A stretch of DNA of 64,000 nucleotides from Bryum argenteum (Eukaryota; Streptophyta; Bryopsida; Bryales; Bryaceae). The position numbers and the translations under genes are program-made. The stretch spans positions 2,873,501-2,937,500 of the forward strand of contig CM073331.1 in the NCBI GenBank assembly GCA_037043015.1. The letters run 5' to 3'. The notes under the pieces are model-generated. The model did no database searches, was not told where the DNA came from, and saw only the letters and a list, made by a program, of their open reading frames with translations. Positions 36,403-47,427 of the stretch are shown piece by piece. The stretch's first letter is position 1. Each line of letters starts with the position of its first letter.

Positions 36403-39400
36403 GGTTTTGTTTCGCTTTTGATCGGAGTGTGGCAGCGGAATGCGAGATCGCGGTCTCACCAGCTGCGGTCTGGAAGCTTGGCCGCGCTCCGTAGCATGGC
36501 CATCGACTCCCATGAGAACAAGGTAACGAAGAAAGTCCACATGAACTTTTTTTCTTTCTATTATACTCCACTCAGCCATGGTGAGGAGACCATGTACTGC
36601 TAAACCTTAGTCTTACTATCTGGGGTTTATCAGCTTGTGATGGTGGAGATGGGAGCGATCCAGCTCGCGGTGTACAGCCTGAAGAGCGCTGGGGTGGAGA
36701 AAGAACAGGAAAGTGCAGTGAGTCTACTGCACGAGTTTTCATGGAGTCCGGGGCTATGCACATGCATAGGGTCGGAACAGGGCGCGATCGCGGCGCTTGA
36801 ACTCGTCTCCTCGTCGTCGAACGACGACGTGTGCAGGCTGGCGGAGCAGACGCTGGAGAATCTGGAGCGAGTGGACGCGATAGCGTTGCAGATGGCGACG
36901 GCGGGGCTAATGCAACCCGTGTTGACGCGCTTGTGCCGCAGCCGCTCGGAGGCAACTCAAGTGGAGCTCGCGCAGCACCTGTCGCAAATGATCACGAGCG
37001 AAGAAGCCGTCGCGACAACGGCTGGCAAAACGCTCGTGCGCATGCTGTCCATCAGCCCCAATGCCCGCGAGGCCGCGCTCGGCGCCTTGTTCAACTTATC
37101 GACGCTGGACGGCACCGCGGATACGCTCGTGAAATCCGGCGCCATCGCTCACCTTGTGTTCACCATGCTGTCCCTCCCCGCCCCCACCCACTTGAAGGAA
37201 ATCGCTGTTGTTACTCTCGCGAATCTTATCCTCGATCCTACCAGCTGCTGGGAGCATTTCGTCGTTGATAAAGACGGCCATTTCTTGCATTCCGAGAAGA
37301 TCCTCAGCAAATTTTTCGGCCTGCTCCAGTCTGGTAGCGCCCTCTGGAAGGAGAAGATCCTGCAGGTCCTCTTCAGCATGCTTTGCTCTGACCAAGTCGC
37401 AAGTTCGTAGCTCTACCCCAACTCACAGGTCTTTGAATAACCTCAATCCTATGTCCATGGAATCATGTGGAAATCCAAGTGGTTGTGCTTTCTGTGTTCC
37501 GAATCCGGATCATTCAGCAACCTACTTTACTATGTACTGCATACTGTAGAGTGAATTCGCTTGATTCAGTTACCCTACCTTGCCATATGCAACACAAGTT
37601 TAAGATTTTCCTTGAACTCTTGGGCACTTTTCACTCAAGAATCCACCATCTCAGAAGTACCTTATGCATTCTCGACTACACCATTCTGCGGGATTAACGC
37701 CACTTGAATGGATGTGGAAAGAATATGGGCTGAGTGCGTAAACAAGTCGTTTAATGGACCTCGGTAATTGTTGCAGGTGTTGTGGCGGCCAATATATGCA
37801 GCTGTGGTGGCTCGACGACGCTCATGACGTTCGTAACGCACGCCGACACGAACACGCGACTGAATACCATGAGACTGCTGAGCTTGCTGAGTATCCACAT
37901 TGGAGATGACATCGCCGCCGCACTCCGGTCAACACTGCAGCTGAAGTACCTCAAGGAGGTTCTTCTCCTGCACAGGAAGGCTTTGTCGGAAGAGCATATC
38001 GCGGTTGCTACCATCCTTGCCAACACTCCACTCACCGAATTCGAGGTACGCTTGCGCTCCCACCCTCAAGTCGGCTGAATATAAAAAAGAATGGCCTGCA
38101 GGTGGAAGATACTAACTTTTTCATTGCAAGTGTGCACTCAGGTGATTCGAGTGCTGGACGTTGAGATGCTGCAATGGACGGTGAGCACGCTGCAAGAGTA
38201 CAAAGCGGGGCAACGGCGGGGGCGGGATAAGATCGCAGTAGAGGAGGCGTTGTTGGGCATTCTGCTTCACTTCGCGAGAAATTCCAACATCACAATTCTC
38301 AACACGCTCCGTGAGCTTCACGTGTTCACGCTCTTCCAGTCGTATCTGAGCTCATGGACGCCGCTCATCAAGGAGCGAGCGGCGCGAGGGTTGGGTTGTT
38401 TATCTCAGCGGTGTCACTTGTTCACTTCCACGCCACAACAGGGGAGTTTGGCGTTCTTTGGCTTGTGCGTGTTCCCGGCGGCGATGAAAGCGACCGAGTG
38501 CGCGGTGCACGGGAGTGTTCACTGCAGCCCCAACGGGACGTTCTGCCTGGTGGCGGCGCAGGCAGTGGAGCCGCTCATCCGGCTGGTGAAGAAGGACGAC
38601 GACGACGGCGTCCGCGAGGCTGCATTGAGCGCGCTCGCCACGCTGCTCGTGGACGACGGCGGAGTGGAGGAGCTCGTGCGCTGCGAGAAAGTGCAGTCGA
38701 TTCTCAACTTGTTGCAGCCGGGCCCGTTGCAGGAGACCGCCGTCGGGGTCATCGAGCGCGTGCTCCGCGTGGATTCAGAATACGCACAGCAGATCGCCTT
38801 CGACCAACGCCTGCAGAATGGACTTGTCGAAGCTGCCCGTCGCGGTGGCCCCAAAACTCGCCTCCTCGCGCAATCTGCCCTCGCCTCCCTCGGCCGCTCG
38901 CAATCAGATGGCAAGTACAGCCACAACTACGTGCTCCGCCGAAACTCGCTCTGATGGCCATAGCCGGTGGTCACTGGAGTTCGAGCGCGCGCGCTGGTCA
39001 CCCAGTGCCAATTCGAGAATGTTTGCCTTGGAGCCTCCGTCAACGTGGGGTTACCGTCAACGTAAGATTGAGTGTATAGTGCGATCGCTGGTTTAGGTGT
39101 AGAATAATGTAAGTTCAAGTAGAAAGGCCACTGTGACTCTCAAAAAGGGAGATTATGTACATCCAAAGTGGCCACTAACAAGAATTGTATATCATTTTGA
39201 GCTGACATAAGGATCTAGCTTGCATCATTCATTTTCTTATTCACAATTGTGTAGTGCTTGATCGTTGCATGGCATTCTGTACCAACTGATAATGGCGACC
39301 TTATGTTCCAAAATCTGGAGCCTGAGATTCAAATGGAGGAACTGGGGCAGCGTAATCTCTAGAATTTGAGAATGCTCGCACTGGTAAAAGGTGGTAAAAG

Positions 39401-39457
39401 GATCCAGCTGAGAATGGAGCTCGGTAGCTCCTCAGGGGCAATGGTTCGTAGGCCGCT

Positions 39458-39703
39458 CACTAAATCCAATCCATGTTCCCCACTTGGGTGGCGCCCCAGA
39501 TTTTTGTTTTTTCATTTTTGACCCCCTCAATTTAATTTTTTTAATTTTTTTTTTTGAAATTTGGGGTCTGCACCCCCATTTTACCCTAGGGGGCCTCTTC
39601 TTGGAATTTTAAGGCCTTAAACACAAAAAAATACCGGGCAGCCTTTTATTAGCCTCCCTCCATATTTGGAAATTCCAAGGGGGGACATGGATTGGATTTA
39701 GTG
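39458..39703. mobile_element. Foldback element with 23-bp inverted ends
   Basis: CACTAAATCCAATCCATGTT (39458-) has its inverted complement ending at 39703. The inside is T-rich with repeated GGGGTCTGCACCCCC-like sequence. It lies in the ~1.7 kb block that separates U-box copy 2 from its MIRO pseudogene and is absent from the first unit. Confidence 0.6.
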
Positions 39704-39708
39704 TCCGG

Positions 39709-39910
39709 CGGTTCGTAGCAGCTACCAAGGAGGCACCCTAGAATCCGTGGGGACCTTCAGGGCCGTTTTTGATAATTTTGAATTCAAATTTGAGGTCTGC
39801 GACCCCAAATTAGCCTTGGAAGCCTACTCCTTGGCATTCAATGTCTACACATCAAAAAATTAGGGGGCTCATTACCCCTCCTCCACCCTCCTTGGTAGCT
39901 GCTACGAACG
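39709..39910. mobile_element. Adjacent foldback element with ~22-bp inverted ends
   Basis: CGGTTCGTAGCAGCTACCAA at 39709 is inverted at about 39889-39910 (TTGGTAGCTGCTACGAACG). Its centre, read in reverse, matches 46185-46310, so it is a dispersed family. It starts 5 bp after the previous foldback ends. Confidence 0.6.
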
Positions 39911-39999
39911 CTTACCCGCTCCTCAGCGAGGGCGCCGATTGATCGTATCCATGTTGAGTAAAAGGCCTTTCCTGCATTCGCTCCTAATTGTCCTTCAAG

Positions 40000-40870
40000 G
40001 GGTATTTTTAGCCAAGAACTCATTCGTAAAGAAATTGCATAGATGAGAATGAAAATGAGCTATAATTTATATCTCAATCGAACAAACTTGTAAAAAACTT
40101 GTTGCAGGTCATGATAACCAAAGGGACTCACGAAGCCTCATAAATTGTGAAATCGTAACGTATTAATCCTTAAACCATACTACAAAATCTTATAACTCTC
40201 GTTTCAGAATGGAAATGCTGCTACCAATAAAAATATAGTGATGAAAGTTTCACCAACAAAAATGTTGTTCATCTTCATCTCAAGAACAATATAGTAATCA
40301 TCATCAAAAAAAATATCTTCAGTTGGCTCAAATAAGGTCGAAGTACTCATAACCACCAACATAAGAAAATTCGCCCATTTGTAAATGGTCTATATATAGT
40401 GGGTAATTTTTTTTGGGTGGCAAGATAGTTTTTAGGAAGGTTTGTAATTTTTTTATATTTTTTTGTAAAACACATGAATTAATACAAATTTTCAAACAGT
40501 TCAGTAGTGCAGGACCCGTAATCAACCTATAGGGTATGCAAAAACCACCTTAGCTGGTACAAATTTCCATTCATGATTCGACCCAAAACCACCAGCTTTT
40601 TGATTGTTTTGAATGGTCAGTTTGAATTGAGTGTTCTGACAATGCTAGTTCAGGCTAGGTGCGGTTATTGGGAGACCTACATGTTGATAGTGGGGGTGCT
40701 GGTGGTTATGGGTACTTCAACCATAGTAGCCTAACTTGCAATGGTGAAAACCGCAAAAAATTTCACAAAGGAAAACAATCCAAAACTAGAACTTTTGCAG
40801 TCAAATCCATGCCTTATCTTTAGTACATCTTGGAACTTGTCAAGGTTTCTACCACTAGAAGAAGATATCA
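40000..40870 (+). repeat. Dispersed repeat related to the TTAA-ended family
   Basis: Matches 8570-9475 (plus) and the complement of 7930-8450: shared GTATTTTTAGCCAAGAACTC, a block with TCAATCGAACAAACTTG and CTTGCAATGGTGAAAACC. It lies in the block inserted between the U-box copy and the third MIRO pseudogene. Confidence 0.6.
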
Positions 40871-40974
40871 TTTTGATGATTTCTTTCGATGCATCGTAAT
40901 CTCAAGTTTATAGAGCACTTGCAAAAAGAATTGCCATACATGTGAGAGTTGCACAACTGGTAGCGATCGTGGGA

Positions 40975-41926
40975 TTGCACGAACCATGTGAATTGCCAAG
41001 TGAAAAGGAAGTCTGCTGATCTGTGGCAATGCAATTGCGAAACTATTGACAAAAGCAGGATCCCAATTTGTTTGTGTATTCGAACGAAGATATAGACAGA
41101 GCAATTCGTTGCTCTAGATAGCTGGACATGACTAATCAGCAAGTGCACGGTCATTCCTGTGAGAGTTCCTTCAGGAGAGTGTCTTCGAAGTTGCATACAT
41201 TTCTGTGTGCAAAGCTCACATCAATGGCAGGCCAGGAGCCCAACATGCCTGCACAGAACCACTCTAGATACCATCGATCGATCAGTGACTCGGTAAACCG
41301 TGTGTGACGCTCTAAATGGAAAAAGACGATCGATCGCCCGATAAATCACAACCATGCGTTGTGACAGCCCCAATTAGAGAAATTGCAATTGGAAGCAACG
41401 ATGTCGACGGGGTCTGTCAGCAAGAGTGGCGTTTGTGCATTGCGGAGCGAGTCAGGCATGGCGATGGTGGATGGCGCGGGGGAATGAAGAGCTTCGGTCG
41501 CGATGTCACGTTGTGTGGGCAGATTAAAGGTCCCTGTGATCGTTTTAGGATGCAAGTTAGACATGCGTGACGATCATTGGTCCAGCCTGGTGCAAGCTAT
41601 GGCGCCATGTATTGATTAGTTTCGGGAAAATCGAAACATGTCTCGAATGCTCGGCGCTCAAACAAGTTCAGGTGCGAAAGCCTCACACATTCGTCTCTTG
41701 TTGTTATTTAGGTCAAGAGTTTCTTTCACCTATGTACTATTGTGCAGATTGCTGAAATGTTCTACTTCGCTCTCTGGAAGCCGATTTTTCATCCGACTGC
41801 TGCTCTTAAATTCGATCAGGAGACTCAGACATCAAAACCTCGTTGACGAGGATTTTCATTCTCTGTGGTAAAGATAAGGATGGCGCACTTAACTGAATGA
41901 CTTCCAGGTTGATTCTACCTTATTTT
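40975..41926 (+). pseudogene. MIRO1: MIRO GTPase pseudogene, copy 3
   Basis: Shares its left part with copy 1 (16190-16350, around GCAGGATCCCAATTTGTTTG) and its right part with copies 1 and 2. Reads VIVLGCKLDMRDDHWSSL and then FGKIETCLECSALKQVQV, closer here to intact Miro (IETCIECSA) than copies 1 and 2. Then the intron and FDQETQTSKPR with a following stop. It ends earlier than the others, at the shared ACTTCCAGGTTGATTCTACC. It follows U-box copy 2, mirroring the 15.8-17.7 kb arrangement. Confidence 0.82.
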
Positions 41927-43019
41927 GTTGACTTCCAGGTTGATTTCCACATTATTTTGTAGAAATGTAATTATGTAAATAATTAAGCAACATCGTGTTG
42001 AAAACATATTTCATGACTGTGATGATGTTTGCACATTTTACAAGTGCTCAAATGGATCAAGAGCAATAAATGACACACATCCATACCATCAAGGGAAATA
42101 GCACATCCATATCTAAGATTCTTGCTTGCTTGACTGTGTCATATTCACCTTTGTGTTGAAAACCTCCAACAGAGCATGAAAAATACAGACTCCCGCTAAT
42201 CCTACGTGCCCTTGAATTCGTAAATTGAGTTGGCATTTGCATGGGTGAGTGACATTGAATGCGTAACCTAAGTAGACAAGAACCCCACTGAGCTCTCTCC
42301 TCCTACCCAGATGGGAGGCAGTATTGGCTCAAATGGGAGACAATACCTAACATCTCTTTATAATAAGTGACACTTACTTTGCCCATGAATACAAATTACT
42401 CGAGTAATTCTCCAGAGTGGAATTTGCGCCACTATTCAGCAGATTACGTCTAGAAAAAAACAAACGAAACAGACTGACCGCCCTGGCTCGTAAATACTTG
42501 AATGACACCGACCCCTTCACTGTCGATACTTCCAGCTCAACTGGATTCTCCACGCCATGGCTTCCATTCTGCTCCCAAAGTCCTTCGTCCTCTCCAAGTG
42601 ACCTGAATGTTTGACACCTTCATTTGCATGATGCCCACTTTGAATGATCTGTGAGAATCACCAAGTCTTTGCCGCAATTTGGGTTTGATCTTGGGGTTCA
42701 GCAGCAGCATTGATGCTCAGATAATCTATCAATCAGCAGCAGCATTTTAAGGTATCGATATCCTTAGTAGCCAATCGATGGACATATCTGCTTCCTACTG
42801 CCTTGGAGTATGTACGGAAGGAAAGGAATAGGTTTTTATTACTTAAAAGTTAAAAGCTCAGAACATCATATTCCTATCAAGCTTTCAGTGATGATGCACT
42901 CAATAGGAGGGGTGCTCCTGAAGGACTTCCATAGCTTGATTCCACGCTAGGGTTAGTGAAAGGCTCAGATGACAGAAATTGCATCGTCCTGATCAGTGCC
43001 GAATATGAGATGTGCAATT
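41927..43019. other. Spacer, no supported gene
   Basis: A 65-codon frame at 42417-42614 (+) has no recognisable domain. Otherwise only low-complexity and AT-rich sequence. Confidence 0.45.
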
Positions 43020-43400
43020 AGTTGCCTGTGTGATTTAAGGAGGGCATTATTGGCTTGGACAGCGGAAACAAGATTTTAGTCCAACCTTGATGGCAGAGGT
43101 TGAACATCCTCATGTCACTGAATCTCAATCTGAATCACAAGGTACTTGCTCTTTTGTTCTTGATTCTTCAATTTTATTCGTTCTAATTATGAATCTTACT
43201 GTCCTCTCAATTTTGAAAGAATCTGGACATGCACAATTGCACATGCTTAAGTAAGGGCTTGATGACAAATCATGTCTGGATGTTTGGCTAAGTGAAGGGG
43301 ATGAATTCTAAAAAGTCTGCGAGACGGTAGGGTCACACAGACAACAATGCTGTAGATTTATTACCTTCAATATTAGTAAGTATCATTCAATGCATGGAAG
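43020..43400 (+). pseudogene. Broken copy of gene C
   Basis: Direct relative of 57235-57630. Exon 1 (43090-43141) reads MAEVEHPHVTESQSESQ, against MAVDEHRHVSESQSESQ in gene C. The second exon has lost its acceptor context and contains TAG where gene C has an AAG lysine (after KKSARR). Its 3' end meets the convergent B2 sequence. The upstream region is also shared. Confidence 0.65.
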
Positions 43401-43442
43401 CTCCGTCAAATAGATAATACCATGAATTCAACCATTCTATCG

Positions 43443-43826
43443 TCAATACAATCTATCTTTAAATCCAAGGTCTTTCAACGTAGGCAGAGGTAATCCACCC
43501 ATCGTGAAGATATCTGCTGTCGAGTCGTAATCGGCCTCGAAATGTTCCAAATCATGAGGTGTATCAGTCTCTGCAACCTGTACTCGTAGGGAGATCTGTA
43601 AACCTATTGGTGCAACATTCGAAGCAGAGATCGGAGCAACAATCTCCGAAGCGATCGGTTCATCTCGCGGTGCAGCCATCGGTGAAGCGATGGTTGCAAC
43701 TTTCTCGGAAGTTGGAGCCATGGTTGCACCTACTTTTGAATCCTGTCTGGTCGGTGGAGATGCGGCTTCCAAAGGTTGGATGTCATGGAGCGATATGCTG
43801 CACTTGTCCGCAATAAAAGAAAACAT
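43443..43826 (-). CDS. Family B protein B2 (unknown)
   Basis: An open 127-codon frame, homologous to the broken 4760-5217 copy. Conserved parts: HDIQPLEAASPPT, KVGATMAPTSEKVATIAS, the MAAPRDEP unit, and the end TDTPHDLEHFEADY with FTMGGLPLPTLKDLGFKDRL. The first ten codons (MFSFIADKCS) may be intron, since CAG|CATATCGC is acceptor-like, so this may be a last exon. It lies just downstream of PLATZ2 on the same strand and converges with the broken copy of gene C. No known domain; acidic C-terminus. The opposite strand is open over part of it, so the coding strand is not fully certain. Confidence 0.45.
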   Translation of the reverse strand: MFSFIADKCSISLHDIQPLEAASPPTRQDSKVGATMAPTSEKVATIASPMAAPRDEPIASEIVAPISASNVAPIGLQISLRVQVAETDTPHDLEHFEADYDSTADIFTMGGLPLPTLKDLGFKDRLY

Positions 43827-44283
43827 AAACGATTGGCATGTGCAATTATAGCATTACTGTAACAGTTCATTAACAGTTCTCAGTAATGATGGCATACTAT
43901 TATAAAGCCTGCAACCCCTATTCACCCTTAAAACACATTGTCATATAAACACTTGCTTCGGGCTCAGATGTTTCATCACATTATAGAAAGGGTTACAAAT
44001 TACATCCCGATCGGATTCCTTGTGAAATTCACTCTGTGAACTTATAATATCAACCCCACAGACACACAGTACACGAATGCTCGATGTATGAGGTCTGGAT
44101 ACGAATACGCAGCGTCTCTAGAATATGATTCAAGGCGGTGTCTAACACCAGTTACCAAATGTGTATTGAGGGAAGAACGCTAAAAACATTGACCCTCCAA
44201 AGCATTTCTGTTATCTATGCAATGAACTTAACTGTGTACTGTAAGACCGAAGCTACGCGAACAAACGAAGTGCGGATCAAGTA

Positions 44284-45045
44284 CTACCTGAGAGCTTGAC
44301 TTCTCTTCGGGTGTGACTGTCTCCTTTGATGGTGGAATGCATGTTGCCGCTGATCATATTTCACTAAGCACTCAATCGAGCACACTTTTGCAGCTTGCTC
44401 ATTCTGTAGTTGGAGAGCGTCATTTCCCACATTCGAGACAAAATAGTTACAACCTTCGCACCATATCTGAGGGACTGGTATTACTGTCGGTAACTTTTTC
44501 ATTGCGGGATGCCTCGCTCCTCGCACTGCGCGCGGCCTCGGTCGCAGTGCGGGCGGCCTCAGACGCAGTGCCGGCGACCTCGTTCGCAAGTAGTACATAT
44601 TCCACATATGAAAGAACTCAGCTACCTCCGCAGTAGTACCGGCGAGATTCATCGGCAGATCTGTAGTTCGTACAGACAACAGGCCGAGGCCGTTGATGTT
44701 GTAAATCTGGAGACGGTCGTGGCTGTGATGAAGAGCGCCATTGTTGAATTCCTTGTCACACAACACACCTACTTTGCAAGAGGCACAAAAATAGCGCATG
44801 CAGACAGTCGGAGGCTGGCATTGGTAGCAATTCGAAGGCATCTCATGGTATCTCGCCAGCACGCAAGCCCTCCATGTATGCCGAGCTTGCTTCGATAGCG
44901 GTACACGCGCAGGTGCTGCATTACCAGCAGGATCAGGTGCTGCAGCATTGGCAAGCAGCATAAGCGGGAGATTGATCCTCCCCCGCCTTGAGAATGGCGC
45001 GGCTTCGGGAACGCCCCGGCCACGAGAATCTCCAGGCCGCCTCAT
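44284..45045 (-). CDS. PLATZ-like zinc-binding protein (PLATZ2)
   Basis: PLATZ proteins are plant-specific zinc-dependent DNA-binding regulators that favour A/T-rich DNA. From the ATG at 45045 (MRRPGDSRGRG) the frame gives 253 aa. Zinc ligand pattern: NCYQCQPPTVCMRYFCASCK, then VLCDKEF, HHSHDRLQIY, and in the C-terminal half IWCEGCNYF with KVCSIECLVKYD, matching the late Cys pairs of PLATZ domains. Between the halves is an Arg/Pro/Leu-rich insert (about residues 160-185) encoded by a 24-bp-type tandem repeat at 44510-44590; most PLATZ proteins lack it. The start follows an acceptor-like TTTCGCAG|ACCGA also seen before PLATZ1. The 3' flank contains ATGAAACATCTGAG, shared with A2 and A3. Function as a transcription factor is from the family only. 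Confidence 0.7.
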   Translation of the reverse strand: MRRPGDSRGRGVPEAAPFSRRGRINLPLMLLANAAAPDPAGNAAPARVPLSKQARHTWRACVLARYHEMPSNCYQCQPPTVCMRYFCASCKVGVLCDKEFNNGALHHSHDRLQIYNINGLGLLSVRTTDLPMNLAGTTAEVAEFFHMWNMYYLRTRSPALRLRPPALRPRPRAVRGARHPAMKKLPTVIPVPQIWCEGCNYFVSNVGNDALQLQNEQAAKVCSIECLVKYDQRQHAFHHQRRQSHPKRSQALR

Positions 45046-46149
45046 GAATACTCGGTCTGCGAAATGGCAACAAACAATTGAGGTCGAAGTTGAACCGAGC
45101 AACTGGAAACTTGTCTTCTATTTACCTGCAATTCAACGCGACTGCTTAACAACATCATTATTCTGGAACTCATTAGGACGGCGGTATCGTCATCATCGGG
45201 ACTTTAACGAAGGATCGGAGGGGCCAAATTATAAGAACTCTTGAATCACAGCAATATCATCACATGTCCTGACTGCAGAACTGACCTTCTTCGTGAAATC
45301 CAATGTATCAGCATCGCCAATTGGGCTTGCGGACACGAACGAATCAATCAGTTGCTACTGATGTGAATAAATGGTGACACTAACCACTGGAAACAAAAGC
45401 AAAGAGATCAACCGAAAGCCTCATCAAGCTCTTTAATCTCCTGTTATCACTGTAAGTCTGTAACTAACGAACTCGTTGCAAGACTCGGGGAGCAACTCAA
45501 GCACAGAGAGTACACAAGATCAAAGAAACTCTTACGGAAAACTCCAGGCGTGAACAACCAAAATCTCCTAATCTCGTGATTCGCGCAATGTCGATCGCAA
45601 GAAAGGTTCTGATGCTAAGGGACGAGACGAGACGAGATGCACGGATTTGAAAATGGCAACGCCGGCGACGATCTATACCTCCGAAACTGCAATGCCAGAC
45701 AGGTGACCAATTTCTCAGAACCTTTGGCTTGCACGTACTCCGTAGGTGCACAATTAGAATTCTCACAGCTTGAGAGTTCACGTGAATAGCTAATTAAGGT
45801 GCACCTGCAATCGACGAAGTCCCGGTTTATTTTCTGAATGACATACAAAACGGGAATCGATCGGAGGAGTAGAGGGTGACCGAGTGGACTGGCTGGGAAG
45901 TATGTTCGCGCACATCCGAAGCCGCTTGGATGAACTGAGTTGAAATAGTGGATTCTCGAGGCCCTTGCACATGAGACGAGAGGAAGACGCTGCGCCTCTC
46001 TGCGCAACGCTGCACTAGTAAGGAATTGGACTCTCCGTAGCCGCCATTAAATACTTGCACCTGCCATTGCCCGCCATTGCTTGGGCAAGTTCTTCGTTGC
46101 CCAACCGCTCTTGGTCGACTTCAAGAGAGTGGTGCAGGTATTTCATGGA
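45046..46149 (-). promoter_or_regulatory. PLATZ2 upstream region
   Basis: The probable promoter/leader. A GATTTGAAAATGGCAAC motif (about 45646-45662) resembles GATCTGAAAATGGCAACAAC in the A1 leader; the rest aligns poorly. A short hairpin TTGGGCAA...TTGCCCAA is at 46081-46104, within weakly inverted ends at 46047-46146. Open frames here are unsupported. Confidence 0.4.
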
Positions 46150-46169
46150 TCATTGTAAATCAGTGCTAT

Positions 46170-46345
46170 GAGTGTTTTTCGGGAGCAAAGGAGGGGGAGG
46201 GGTAAAGAGTCCCGTAGTTTTTTAATGTATAGGTTTAAAATGCCAAGGAGTAGGCTACAAGAGTAATTTGGGGTCCTCGGCCCCATGTTTGAGTTCAAAT
46301 TTATCATAAACGGTCGTTAGGGGTCAAAAATAAAAATTCGAGGAG
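46170..46345 (-). repeat. Fragment of the 39.7-kb foldback family
   Basis: Reverse-complement match to 39770-39890, including AATGCCAAGGAGTAGGCT and TAATTTGGGGTC. One terminal repeat is missing or diverged. Confidence 0.5.
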
Positions 46346-47069
46346 TTATGAAGAAAAAATCTCATTGGCTGCTGGGGCTCCAAGAAACGTTGGTAGCATT
46401 CATTTCCACGTGCTTGTGGTCACTGATGGATCTTGGTCAAAGTTACAAGGCGGTAAGGGTAGAAGCATGCTAGGGTAGACCAAAAAGTACGCCCTCAGAG
46501 ACAAAAACTCAGGCATTATTAATTTTGCTTCAAATCCCATTAGGTACACCTTTTACAATCTTATTTTCAAATTGGTACTCCAAAATTGGAAAAGTGAAGT
46601 TATGAATTTATACAACCAACTAACAGAATTTGAAGATTCATAATAATCTATAAAAATTGGAGTACTTAAAAAATGATACAGTATTGTCTTGGATATTTCA
46701 GGAAAGAACTCTAAAATGCCTAGGAGAAATCTAAAAAGTACACAAATGATTTAAGGATTAGAATAGACATATTAAATGCCTTTTAGATTTGTATTCCTAT
46801 CCCATCCATAATAATGAGAACACTACTAAATTCTTGGTCAAAGCAGAGATGTGACCAAAATATTTGTATGGTCCAATTGCTACAAAATAGACTTTAAGCC
46901 TACATCACATACTGTTATCTTATAATTGAATCATTACTGGTTCAAGTTTACGAAGTGAGTTGGAAATCATGTTAAACTTTAGACTGTGTTATTGGCTCAA
47001 TAAAGAAATTCTCCAATGGAGGTTCATAATATCTGAACTAGGAAGTACTCAATCTTACAATTTTCACAC
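46346..47069. other. AT-rich spacer
   Basis: No gene or clear repeat was seen. Confidence 0.45.
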
Positions 47070-47427
47070 TTGCTACAAGGTCTTTCACAGGTAAAGACAG
47101 ATTCTACTACTCCATTCCATTCCCATAATCAAGTCACAATGTCGTAAGGACTGCAAGCTGCACAACATTTTATAAAAAAGAATGCATAGATCAACCTTCT
47201 CAATGCAAAGTCCGGTCTCAGATGTTTTATCATAATTCGACAGAATGCACCTTACATCAGGGTCGTCTGGAGTCACATGGAAGTATGGAACACTATGAAA
47301 ATGTTCATGGCACCTCACCGGTGGACCCACAAGTGAAAAGTCTACGAAAATATAACAGAGCGTCTCTAAAATCTGAGTTGCTGCCATATGGAAACAACTG
47401 GTTGTCAGAGAATAACAAAAAAAGTGT

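Larger units (their letters stand above)
32118..38954 (+). pseudogene. Second U-box/ARM E3 ligase copy, 5'-truncated and split by Copia
   Basis: Near-identical copy of the gene at 11180-15840. Exons: 32118-32233 (partial exon 1), 32731-33027, 33456-33698, 33781-33869 joined to 36403-36522 (exon 4, split by the retroelement), 36634-37402, 37777-38045 and 38142-38954. The first ~115 codons, start codon and promoter are gone; SRP54 sequence abuts instead. Remaining exons are still open. Changes include a U-box Trp to Cys (IRNWFRS to IRNCFRS), VMVDP to VMMDP, ALGLASS to ALELVSS and RCEGVQ to RCEKVQ. The exon 5 donor keeps GT although the preceding base changed. The Trp position is normally conserved in U-boxes, which fits loss of constraint. 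An ARM-only protein from downstream exons cannot be excluded. Confidence 0.9.

Noticed and set aside
46047..46146. Possible small-RNA hairpin with TTGGGCAA/TTGCCCAA core
   Set aside because: Only the 8-bp core pairs perfectly; the outer arms match poorly, so it is weaker than the 58-kb hairpin.
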